From NCBI RefSeq assembly GCF_003428335.1, contig NZ_CP031704.1, forward strand, positions 3,720,001-3,784,000: a stretch of 64,000 nt of DNA, given 5' to 3'. The DNA is from Solimonas sp. K1W22B-7 (lineage in GTDB: Bacteria; Pseudomonadota; Gammaproteobacteria; Nevskiales; Nevskiaceae). The position numbers were made by a program, and so were the translations under genes. Below, piece by piece: positions 1 through 7,169 of this stretch. Under the pieces are notes generated by a model, which was given only the letters and a program-made list of their open reading frames with translations, did no database searches and was not told the origin of the DNA. The first letter of the stretch is position 1, and each line of letters opens with the position of its first letter.

Positions 1-3000
1 CCAGGGTGGTGGGGTCGAAGCTGCCCAGTACGCCGTTGGCCACCGGCGTGGTGCGGGTGAGGATCTCGCGCCAGGCGTCGTCGCCGGCGCCCAGGGGGCG
101 CCACAGCAGCTTGTACCAGGCGAAGTGATCGTCGCTGGCGCTGCCCTGGATCGGGATGCGGCCGCTGACTTCGGCGTCGGCCTCGGGGCTGGTGATTTCG
201 GCGACGGGTGCTGCGCTGTCGTCGGCGCTGCGCACGCGCAGCAGGGCTTCGCGGTGGAGTGTGGTGCTGTCGTCGCTGACCTGCAGGGCGATGCGGTAGA
301 CGCCGGGGGTTTGCGGGGCGGGTTGCTGCAGGATGCCGTTGGCGGGGATGGCGACCGGCGTGCCGTTGACGGTCAGTATGCGCGTGACCGTGCCGCTGCC
401 GCCGCTGCTGGCGACGCTGAGGGTGACGGGGGCGCCGGGGTCGGCCAGCTCGGGGCTGATGCTGAGGCTGGCGTCCAGTGCGGCGGACGCTTCGTCGACG
501 TGCAGGGACCAGGTCTGCTCGCGCCAGGCGTGGCCGTCGTCGGCGCGCAGGGTGACGGTCCAGTCACCTTGCACGGGCTGCGGCCAGGACACCAGGCCGC
601 TGGCGCTGACGCCCAGGCCGCCAGGGCCGCGGGCGATGCGGTACGCGATGGGGTCACCTTCGGGATCGGCGGCAGAGGCGGCGTAGCGGTAGGGCTTGCC
701 GTCCACCGCCTGGGTCACCGGGGCGGTGGTGAAGACCGGGGCGTGGTTGGCTTCGGTGGCGGTGTTGCCGGCGGCGGTGGCGGCATCGGCGGTAGTCAGC
801 AGGATCGCCTGGCCCGCGGCGTCCGCGCCGGCGGCGTCGCTGACGAAGCCGAGCAGCAGGGCGCCGATCACGTCGGGCTGCGCGGCGTACTCGCGCCAGC
901 GCACGCCGTTGCTGTCGCCCAGCAGCACGGCCAGGCCCTGGTGCAGGCCTTGGGCGGCCTGCAGGGTAGACAGGGCGCCGCCGGCGGCCTGGGCGGGACT
1001 GCCCAGGGCCAGCCAGGTCATGTTGCCCGCCTGCAGGCGGCCGCTGTCACCGCCGCTGATGCGGTACTCCCCCGCTCCGCTGGACTCGTCGGACACGACC
1101 AGGCCGCTGCCGCTCCAGCCGCCGAGGGTCACCGGCGACTCGGACACCAGGCCGCTGCGTCCGGCGGCGACCTGTGCCCGCAGCAGGTCCTTGTCTGCGG
1201 CGGGCAGGTCGATGCGCGCCAGCGCCGTGTCGAGGTTTGCGGGGGTCAGGCGATAGACCGGCGTGCCGGCGATGATCGAGCGCGCCAGGGCCTTGATGGC
1301 GGAGGCGCCCTGCTGCGGACCGCGGGCGTAGAGGCGCTCCAGGGTCAGGTGGGCATAGGCGGAGGCGCGCTCCAGGCCGGCGCGGCGGAAGCCGGCGTAG
1401 CCCCCGGGCTGGCCGTCGTCGCCGATCTGGCGTGTGACCACGGCGTTGGCAAGCCGGTCTACCTGCAGGGCTACGCCCGGGAAGCGGACGTGCAGGGGAA
1501 TGCCGTAGGAGAACGTGGTCTCGGCGTCGGCATAGCTGCGCAGCAGCGAAGGCTGGCGCGCGCTTACGGCGCGGGCGATCTTCGAATAGAGGGTGTCGTT
1601 GACGTCGGTGACGGCGAAGTAGGCCAGGCCGGCGTCTTCCAGCAGGGCTCCGGCCAACTGGTCGCGCGTCAGGGCGTTGTACTGGCGAGACTGCAGGGTG
1701 CTGCGCAGGCCGTCGAGGCGCTGCGCCATGGCCTGCGCGCGCGGCAAGCCCACACCCTGGCCGTTGACGGTGAAGGCGTGGTACTCGCCCACCTCGGCGA
1801 CGCGCTCGGTGGCGCCGGCCCAGGCCTGCTGCGAGGGATCGTAGAACTCGGTCTGCACCAGCACCGGCAGGCCCAGGGTGACGCTGGCGCTGCCTCCACC
1901 GGAGAGCGCTTGGTCGCCCACCATCAGGCGCGTGCTCATCTCGATGAGATAGCCGGGCAGTTCCTGCGGGAATTCCTCGGGCTGCACCGGCGTGCCGTCG
2001 GCATGCGGCGCAGGCAGGTAGCTGGCCAGTGCCTCGGCGTCGTCCGGCGTCGCCGGCACAAAGGACAGGGCCATGCGCTGGCCGCCCAACTGCGGCAGCG
2101 AGCGCTCGACGTCGGCCAGGCTACGGCCGGCGATGCGGTCGGCGGCGCTGGCGTAGACCTTGACGCGCAGCTTCCAGCGCAGGCTGTCGGGCAAGGACAG
2201 CATCGCCGTGGGCGCGACGGTGATCCTGTACGGCAGGGCGGCGGCCAGCACCCCGGGGTGGCGCTCCACCAGGCTGGCGCTGCCGAGCACGTCGGCGACG
2301 CGCGCGTCGGGGCTGACGCTGTCGACGAAGCGACCGACCTGCAGGCGATAGGCCTGCAGCTGCTGCTGGATGGCGCTGACGTTGACGCCGGAGACGGAGC
2401 CGGCCTGCGCGTCGCGCTGGCTGCCGGTGGCGAGGCGCTGGATGAAGCTCTCGGCGTCGAAGCGCAGGTCGCGGGCGATATCCAGGCCGGGGCTGTACAG
2501 GATCTTCTTGAAGCTGGCGTCGATCGGCACCCAGGTGTCGGGCACGCGGTTGCGCGCGCCGCGGGAAGGCTCGAAGTCGACGAAGGCTTCCACCCAGACG
2601 TGCTCGAAGCGGATGGCGGTGACGACGCCGGCGGTGGTCACGGACTCGGCGGGCACGCCGGCCTGCTGCAGCAGTGCCAGCGCGGCCTGCGGCGACGGCA
2701 GGTCGCCGAGCCAGTTCATGGCCTCGGCGGCATCGAGCTCGACGGTGCCGGTGACATAGCGCGAGGCGATGCCCGAGGCGCGCAGCAGGGCGATCAGCAG
2801 GCTGGCGGTGTCGGCGGCGTTGCCGCGGCGGTTCTGCAAGGTCTGGTCGGCGCCCTGGATGGAGCCGTAGCCGGGTACGAACTCGATGTGGTTGCGCACC
2901 CAGTTGACGATCTCCACCGGCTGGCCGTGCAGCTCGGCGGCCTGTGCACGGATGGCGTCGGTGAAGGGGGCGTCTTCGGTCTGCGCCAGGTGCTCGGCGG

Positions 3001-3643
3001 TGGGCAGGCCGACGGCGGCGGCGGCCAGCAGGATGCTCACGGCGCTGTTGTCGGCAACCAGCAAGGTGTCCTGCGTGGCGGTGTATTCGCGCAGCGTACG
3101 GCGCGGTGCGCGCGGGGCCTTGAGGCGGGGCTGCCCCGGCAGCTCGTGCCGGATGGCGGGGGCGCCGAGCAGCGCCGGGCGGCGTTCGAGCCGCTGCAGC
3201 AGCGCGTCGACACGGCGGCGGGCTTCGGCGGGGCGCTTTTCGGCGAGCAGCGGAACGAACTCTTCCAGGGTCGCTTCGCTTTGCTGGCGCCAGGCCTGCA
3301 GGGCCTGCTGGTGGCGCCGCTGGATGCCGGCGGGCAGGCGCTTGTCCTGGATGTGACGGGCGGTGGCGTCGAAGCTGTCGCGCTCGCGCGCGTCGGCGGC
3401 GATGAATGCGTCGCGCAGGCGCTGCAGCTGCGCGGACAGCTCGGCAGGGGACTTGCTGTGCTCGATCTGGGTGCGGATGGCGGCGAGACCCTGCGGGGCT
3501 TTCTCGCGCGGCGCACGCTCCTGTTCCGCGAGCGCCAGGGCCGACCAGCCGGCGCTGGCCGCCAGCGTCACGCCGAGCAGGGCATGGCGCAGGGCATGGG
3601 CGGTGCGGCGCAGCGGCGCCGGTGTGGGGGTGATGCGGGCCAT
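1..3643 (-). CDS. Large exported transglutaminase-like protein with Ig/cadherin-like repeats (C-terminus beyond window)
   Basis: The frame is open from an ATG at 3643 to the left edge (about 1214 codons, no stop in the window), so the protein is 3'-truncated by the window. The N-terminus has basic residues, a hydrophobic stretch and an ALA-EQ cleavage-like site, so it is probably exported. Residues about 250-380 form a transglutaminase-like core (SLLIALLRASGIASRYVTG, then EHVWVEAF with His348 and PIDASF with Asp375). The position where the nucleophilic Cys would stand reads GNAADTAS, with Ala276. Residues about 985-1075 resemble a dystroglycan/cadherin-like Ig fold (DPEGDPIAYRI), followed by a second Ig-like repeat (ITSPEADAEVSG). 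I recall similar architectures in RHS-linked secreted proteins, but the distal part is not visible, so function is open. Confidence 0.8.
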   Translation of the reverse strand, partial: MARITPTPAPLRRTAHALRHALLGVTLAASAGWSALALAEQERAPREKAPQGLAAIRTQIEHSKSPAELSAQLQRLRDAFIAADARERDSFDATARHIQDKRLPAGIQRRHQQALQAWRQQSEATLEEFVPLLAEKRPAEARRRVDALLQRLERRPALLGAPAIRHELPGQPRLKAPRAPRRTLREYTATQDTLLVADNSAVSILLAAAAVGLPTAEHLAQTEDAPFTDAIRAQAAELHGQPVEIVNWVRNHIEFVPGYGSIQGADQTLQNRRGNAADTASLLIALLRASGIASRYVTGTVELDAAEAMNWLGDLPSPQAALALLQQAGVPAESVTTAGVVTAIRFEHVWVEAFVDFEPSRGARNRVPDTWVPIDASFKKILYSPGLDIARDLRFDAESFIQRLATGSQRDAQAGSVSGVNVSAIQQQLQAYRLQVGRFVDSVSPDARVADVLGSASLVERHPGVLAAALPYRITVAPTAMLSLPDSLRWKLRVKVYASAADRIAGRSLADVERSLPQLGGQRMALSFVPATPDDAEALASYLPAPHADGTPVQPEEFPQELPGYLIEMSTRLMVGDQALSGGGSASVTLGLPVLVQTEFYDPSQQAWAGATERVAEVGEYHAFTVNGQGVGLPRAQAMAQRLDGLRSTLQSRQYNALTRDQLAGALLEDAGLAYFAVTDVNDTLYSKIARAVSARQPSLLRSYADAETTFSYGIPLHVRFPGVALQVDRLANAVVTRQIGDDGQPGGYAGFRRAGLERASAYAHLTLERLYARGPQQGASAIKALARSIIAGTPVYRLTPANLDTALARIDLPAADKDLLRAQVAAGRSGLVSESPVTLGGWSGSGLVVSDESSGAGEYRISGGDSGRLQAGNMTWLALGSPAQAAGGALSTLQAAQGLHQGLAVLLGDSNGVRWREYAAQPDVIGALLLGFVSDAAGADAAGQAILLTTADAATAAGNTATEANHAPVFTTAPVTQAVDGKPYRYAASAADPEGDPIAYRIARGPGGLGVSASGLVSWPQPVQGDWTVTLRADDGHAWREQTWSLHVDEASAALDASLSISPELADPGAPVTLSVASSGGSGTVTRILTVNGTPVAIPANGILQQPAPQTPGVYRIALQVSDDSTTLHREALLRVRSADDSAAPVAEITSPEADAEVSGRIPIQGSASDDHFAWYKLLWRPLGAGDDAWREILTRTTPVANGVLGSFDPTTL

Positions 3644-4101
3644 CTTGAATTCCTGTGATGCGAGATTCCCGGGTACTGGCGGGAAAGTCATTCCATACAT
3701 GTCTGTGGGGTCGCTGCTGCGCGCAGCCCTGACGCGAGCGGGAGGACAACGCGATACCCGCCCATCTGGCCGCTTCAGATCGTCTGACGGGAACAGGGAA
3801 TGAATCCGATCGCCGCACGCAGCGACCGATGGCCTGCAGCTGTGCAGGCACGTGCCCGTTTCCCGTGAATTCCCCACGCAGCCTGTCCCGATGTGAACAA
3901 TCACTCCTCGGGATGTGCGCGGATATGACCCAAGCTTCGAGAGGCTGTCAACGTGACGTTGCTGTCAGGTCTTCTGCGGTATCGGCACTCTCAGTGGAAA
4001 GTTCGCACCGATAGCACCCAAAAAATGGAGCAAGAACCCATTGCCAATCAATGGCGTCCGCGCTGTCGAGACGACCCCGCGCGGGAGGACCGGCGGCTGG
4101 A
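3644..4101. other. Intergenic region, 458 bp, no gene recognised
   Basis: The region separates two minus-strand units: it lies upstream of the transglutaminase-like gene and downstream of the NYN gene. Short open frames here encode Arg/Ser/Cys-rich peptides with no family resemblance. I see no tRNA-like structure or convincing terminator. It presumably holds the promoter of the transglutaminase-like gene. Confidence 0.5.
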
Positions 4102-4590
4102 TCAGCCCTTGTTGCCGCTGAGCAGCAGTTCGCCACCGATGGGAAAGAACGCGGACGCGGACCGCACCAGCCCCTGCGCCGTCAACGCCTCCACGCCGTA
4201 GACCTCCACCTGCACGCCGTACTTCTGGCGGATGCGATCCACCAGCAGGGCGAAGTCACCGTCGCCCGACACCAGCACCACCACGTCCACGCTGGCCGCG
4301 TGATCCATCACGTCGATCGCGATCCCCACGTCCCAGTCGCCCTTGGCGGAGCCGTCGGAACGCTGGATGTAGGGCTTCAGCTGCACGTCGAAACCGATGC
4401 CGCGCAGGATGTTCTGGAACTGCCGCTGCTTGCCGTCGGCACGGTCGATCGCATACGCCAGCGCCTTGACCACCTGCCGCTCGCGCGTGACCGCGGCCCA
4501 GAACGCGTTGTAGTCGAAGTGGCGGCCGAAGGCCTGCTTCGTCGTGTAGTAGACGTTCTGGACGTCTACGAAGATGGCGACTTTGTTCAG
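4102..4590 (-). CDS. NYN-domain (LabA/DUF88-type) putative ribonuclease, apparent CTG start
   Basis: This 162-residue protein has the NYN (PIN-like) fold. The first strand VAIFVDVQN supplies Asp9 and Asn12, DWDVGIAIDVM supplies Asp87 and Asp93, and VLVSGDGDF supplies Asp110 and Asp112. These acidic positions are the metal site of NYN nucleases. The homologous N-terminus begins MNKVAIFVDVQ, which here requires CTG AAC AAA. There is no in-frame ATG, GTG or TTG between an upstream TGA (about position 4648) and this point. The next in-frame GTG (4473) would remove the catalytic Asp9. No strong Shine-Dalgarno precedes the CTG. The gene lies 43 bp downstream of the ion-channel gene, probably in one operon. 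The RNA target is unknown. Confidence 0.8.
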   Translation of the reverse strand: MNKVAIFVDVQNVYYTTKQAFGRHFDYNAFWAAVTRERQVVKALAYAIDRADGKQRQFQNILRGIGFDVQLKPYIQRSDGSAKGDWDVGIAIDVMDHAASVDVVVLVSGDGDFALLVDRIRQKYGVQVEVYGVEALTAQGLVRSASAFFPIGGELLLSGNKG

Positions 4591-4633
4591 CGGAGCCGTC
4601 CGGACTTCTCTATTCTCAACGCGTACAGCTTCA

Positions 4634-5305
4634 CTATTCCTTCCCCTGCTTCAATATCGTCAAGCCGATCAGCCGCGACACCACCACCGCGATATACCCC
4701 ACGCCGGCGAACTGCTCCAGCATCACCAGCACCCGCGCCGCCGAGCCCAGCGGCAGGATGTCGCCCAGGCCCACGGCGGCGAGGTTGGTGAAGCTCAGGA
4801 ACAGCAGCTCCAGCCAGGTGCGTGCACGGTCCGGCTCGACGGCGCCGGTGAAACTGCCGGGATACCAGGCCTGGCAGACCACGAAGAGGTAGGCGAAGCC
4901 CCAGGCCAGCAGCGTGAAGGTGGCGCCGGCGGCGAACAGTTCATCCGCTGTCACCCGCGAGTCGCTCATCATGTAGGCGATCAGCGCGCCGGCGGCATAG
5001 AAGTACAGCAGCGCTTCCAGCAGGGAGGAAATCACCAGCAGCACGGGGTTCTGGAAGATCGCGGCGGACAGCGCGCTGATGAAGGCCGGAATCGCCAGCG
5101 ACCAGGCCACCCAGTTCAGCGCCGGGCTGCGGTTGACCACCCATACCGCCAGCACCAGCACCGAGGCGCCGAAGGCGCCGAACACCAGGCGGCCACTGTG
5201 CAGGCCGTCGAACAGCGGATAGGCCACCAGGCTCAGCAGCTGCACCGCCAGCAGGAAGGCGGAAGGATGGCGGCGGGCGATGCGGCCCCAGGATGCGGTG
5301 TTCAT
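4634..5305 (-). CDS. Small potassium-channel-like membrane protein (Ion_trans_2 type)
   Basis: This 223-residue protein has about six hydrophobic segments. Its C-terminal part is a pore module: a helix ending LELLFLSFTNL, a filter-like loop AAVGLGD (residues 176-182) and a final transmembrane helix (about 190-213). Bacterial K+ channels usually read T-V-G-Y-G-D, so the Thr and Tyr are replaced by Ala and Leu and selectivity is uncertain. The ATG at 5305 overlaps the stop of the metallophosphoesterase gene by 4 nt (ATGA), which implies translational coupling. A frame extension upstream runs through that neighbour and is rejected. No cytoplasmic RCK/TrkA-N domain is present. Confidence 0.75.
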   Translation of the reverse strand: MNTASWGRIARRHPSAFLLAVQLLSLVAYPLFDGLHSGRLVFGAFGASVLVLAVWVVNRSPALNWVAWSLAIPAFISALSAAIFQNPVLLVISSLLEALLYFYAAGALIAYMMSDSRVTADELFAAGATFTLLAWGFAYLFVVCQAWYPGSFTGAVEPDRARTWLELLFLSFTNLAAVGLGDILPLGSAARVLVMLEQFAGVGYIAVVVSRLIGLTILKQGKE

Positions 5306-6081
5306 GCCGATGCAGTCTCCCTCACTTCCACTACCTTGTGCGGATCGAAGGCACGGTTCTCGTTGACCGCGCCGCTGGCATAGCCGCGCGGATTGCAGAC
5401 CACGCGCGTGCCGTTCACCTCGTAGTCGAAGCTGTCGTGCGTGTGGCCGTGGATCCACAGCGCGACGCGCTCGCGGCCCATCAGCGCTTCCAGGTCGGTG
5501 ATGAAGCCGGCGTTGATCGGCGAGTTGGCGAAGCGCGGGGCAATGCTCCGTGGCGAGGGCGCGTGGTGGGTGATGACCACGGTGGGGCCGTCATGCGCTT
5601 CGTCCAGGCGCGAGCGCAGCCAGCCGAGGTATTCGGCGTGCAGCGCCGCGGAGGAGCCCGGCGTGAGCAGGGCGTCCTCGCCCTGCCGCAGGCGGATGCG
5701 CGAGAAATCGCGGTTGAAGCGCAGCGCCGCGCGCTGCGCCAGGTCCTGCTGTTCGGGATCGGCGGACAGCCGGAAGTCGGTCCACAGCGTGGCGCCGAGG
5801 AAGCGCACGCCGCCGATGACGCAACTGTCCGCGTCCAGCAGCCGCACGCCGCTCGCAGCGCAGCGCTCGCGCAATTCGGCCAGGGTGCCGTCGATGCTGC
5901 CGCCGTAGAACTCATGGTTGCCCGGCACGTAGAGCACCGGCCGGCCGAAGCCGGCGGCCCACTCGGCCGCCTCGGCCGGGCGCGAGATGTCGCCGGCCAG
6001 GATCACAACGTCGGCATCGGCCTGCGGCCGCTCCATCGGGCAGACGCTCAGGTGCAGGTCGGACAGGATGTGCAGTCTCAT
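5302..6081 (-). CDS. Calcineurin-like metallophosphoesterase
   Basis: This 259-residue cytoplasmic protein has all the dimetal phosphoesterase motifs: SDLHLS at the N-terminus (Asp8, His10), AGDIS, GNHEFYG, ITHHAPS and HGHTHD near the C-terminus. The substrate cannot be read from the sequence; the family covers nucleotides, phosphodiesters and phosphoproteins. The gene lies between an alpha/beta hydrolase gene (43 bp upstream) and the ion-channel gene (4-nt overlap), so it is likely the middle of a co-transcribed group. Length is normal for stand-alone members. Confidence 0.88.
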   Translation of the reverse strand: MRLHILSDLHLSVCPMERPQADADVVILAGDISRPAEAAEWAAGFGRPVLYVPGNHEFYGGSIDGTLAELRERCAASGVRLLDADSCVIGGVRFLGATLWTDFRLSADPEQQDLAQRAALRFNRDFSRIRLRQGEDALLTPGSSAALHAEYLGWLRSRLDEAHDGPTVVITHHAPSPRSIAPRFANSPINAGFITDLEALMGRERVALWIHGHTHDSFDYEVNGTRVVCNPRGYASGAVNENRAFDPHKVVEVRETASA

Positions 6082-6123
6082 GGGTAACCCCTGGAGCGCG
6101 CCCGCCCGGCCCTCTCCGATCGC

Positions 6124-6990
6124 CTAGCCGCGCTTGAAGAACTCCACCAGCAGGTCGGCGAAGCCCTGCGGCTGCTCGCAGTGCATGAAGTGGCCGCAGC
6201 CGGGCATTTCGATGCGCTCGTAGCCGGCCGAGAACAGGTGGTCCTGTCCCAGGAACATCTCGCGGCCGATGCAGCCATCGTTCTCGCCGACGATCACGCG
6301 GGCGGGCACGGCGATGGGCTTCATCAGCGTCTGCCAGCCCTCGCCCTGCAGCAGGCCCCGGGGCATGGCGCGGTAGTAGCCCAGCGCGGCGCGCAGGCGT
6401 TCCGGCTCGCTGAACAGCGCGCGCAGCGGCTCGAAGTCGGCATCGGTGAACTGCCAGTCCGGCGACCACTCGTGGATCAGCGCGCGCAGCCAGGCGAAGT
6501 CCTGCGCGCGGATGCGGCGCTCGGGGATCACCGGCAGCTGGAAGAAGCCCATGTAACGCGAGCGCTTGAGCTGGCGCAGCGCCGGGCGCAGCAGGAAGCG
6601 GCGCAGATGTGGCACGGCGGCGGTGGCGATGCGGTGCACGCGGTCCGGGCGCAGCGCGGCGGCGGTGTAGACCGCGGCGGCACCCCAGTCGTGGCCCACC
6701 AGATAGGCCTTGTCGGCGCCGAAGTGATCGATCAGCGCGATCACGTCGCGGCCCAGCGTGGTGATGCGGTAGTCCTTGTCGGCCGGCAGCGCGGTGGGCG
6801 CGTAGCCGCGCATGAACACGGCGACGGCGCGGTAGCCCGCCTGCGCCAGCGACTGGATGATCGGCTCGAAGCTCCAGGCCGTGTCGGGGAAGCCGTGGAA
6901 GCACAGCACCAGCGGGCCCTGGCCGGCTTCGAGATAGGCGAATTCCAGTCCGTTGGCGCGAATCCAGCGGGGCGTGAGCTTGGAAGTCAT
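6124..6990 (-). CDS. Alpha/beta hydrolase of the epoxide hydrolase/haloalkane dehalogenase class
   Basis: The 288-residue protein has the oxyanion motif HGFPDTAWSF (about residues 32-41) and the nucleophile elbow GHDWGAAA with Asp101, not Ser. An Asp nucleophile followed by Trp is typical of epoxide hydrolases and related dehalogenases. A late GENDG segment and the C-terminal PGCGHFMH supply the expected acid and His. The lid region (about 135-215) has tyrosines (YMGF, GYYRAM) that could activate an epoxide. No signal peptide is present. It is the first gene of the probable operon with the metallophosphoesterase. Physiological substrate is unknown. Confidence 0.88.
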   Translation of the reverse strand: MTSKLTPRWIRANGLEFAYLEAGQGPLVLCFHGFPDTAWSFEPIIQSLAQAGYRAVAVFMRGYAPTALPADKDYRITTLGRDVIALIDHFGADKAYLVGHDWGAAAVYTAAALRPDRVHRIATAAVPHLRRFLLRPALRQLKRSRYMGFFQLPVIPERRIRAQDFAWLRALIHEWSPDWQFTDADFEPLRALFSEPERLRAALGYYRAMPRGLLQGEGWQTLMKPIAVPARVIVGENDGCIGREMFLGQDHLFSAGYERIEMPGCGHFMHCEQPQGFADLLVEFFKRG

Positions 6991-7086
6991 GAGGTCAGGT
7001 GCTCGGAATGAGAGCCTAGACTAAACAGCTTGACGCTCCGCGAACAAGATTGCGCAGATGACAGGAATATGGCGCGGTTCCCTCGC

Positions 7087-7141
7087 GGGAGCGGCGCAAG
7101 CCGCGATCCTGGCGCAAAAGATCGCGACTTGGGTCGCTCCC
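7087..7141. repeat. Intergenic palindrome, GGAGCGGC/GCCGCGA family, copy 1
   Basis: The 22-bp arms 7087-7108 and 7120-7141 are inverted repeats with three mismatches and an 11-bp loop. The core GGGAGCGGC...GCCGCGATC matches the palindrome at 43167-43218. It lies between the AddA-like gene and the hydrolase gene, both on the minus strand, so it is downstream of AddA-like stop only by position and upstream-side for no gene start; it is followed by no clear T-run. Confidence 0.7.
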
Positions 7142-7169
7142 AGAAAAGATCAAAGACGTTAGGGGAAGA

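Noticed and set aside
125-3658. Very long plus-strand open frame opposite the transglutaminase-like gene
   Set aside because: Its translation is Gly/Ala/Val/Arg-rich with no family motif. It is the antisense of a codon-biased high-GC minus-strand gene.
3829-4014. 61-codon plus-strand gene in the 458-bp gap
   Set aside because: Composition is Ser/Cys/Arg-rich with no similarity and no convincing ribosome-binding site.
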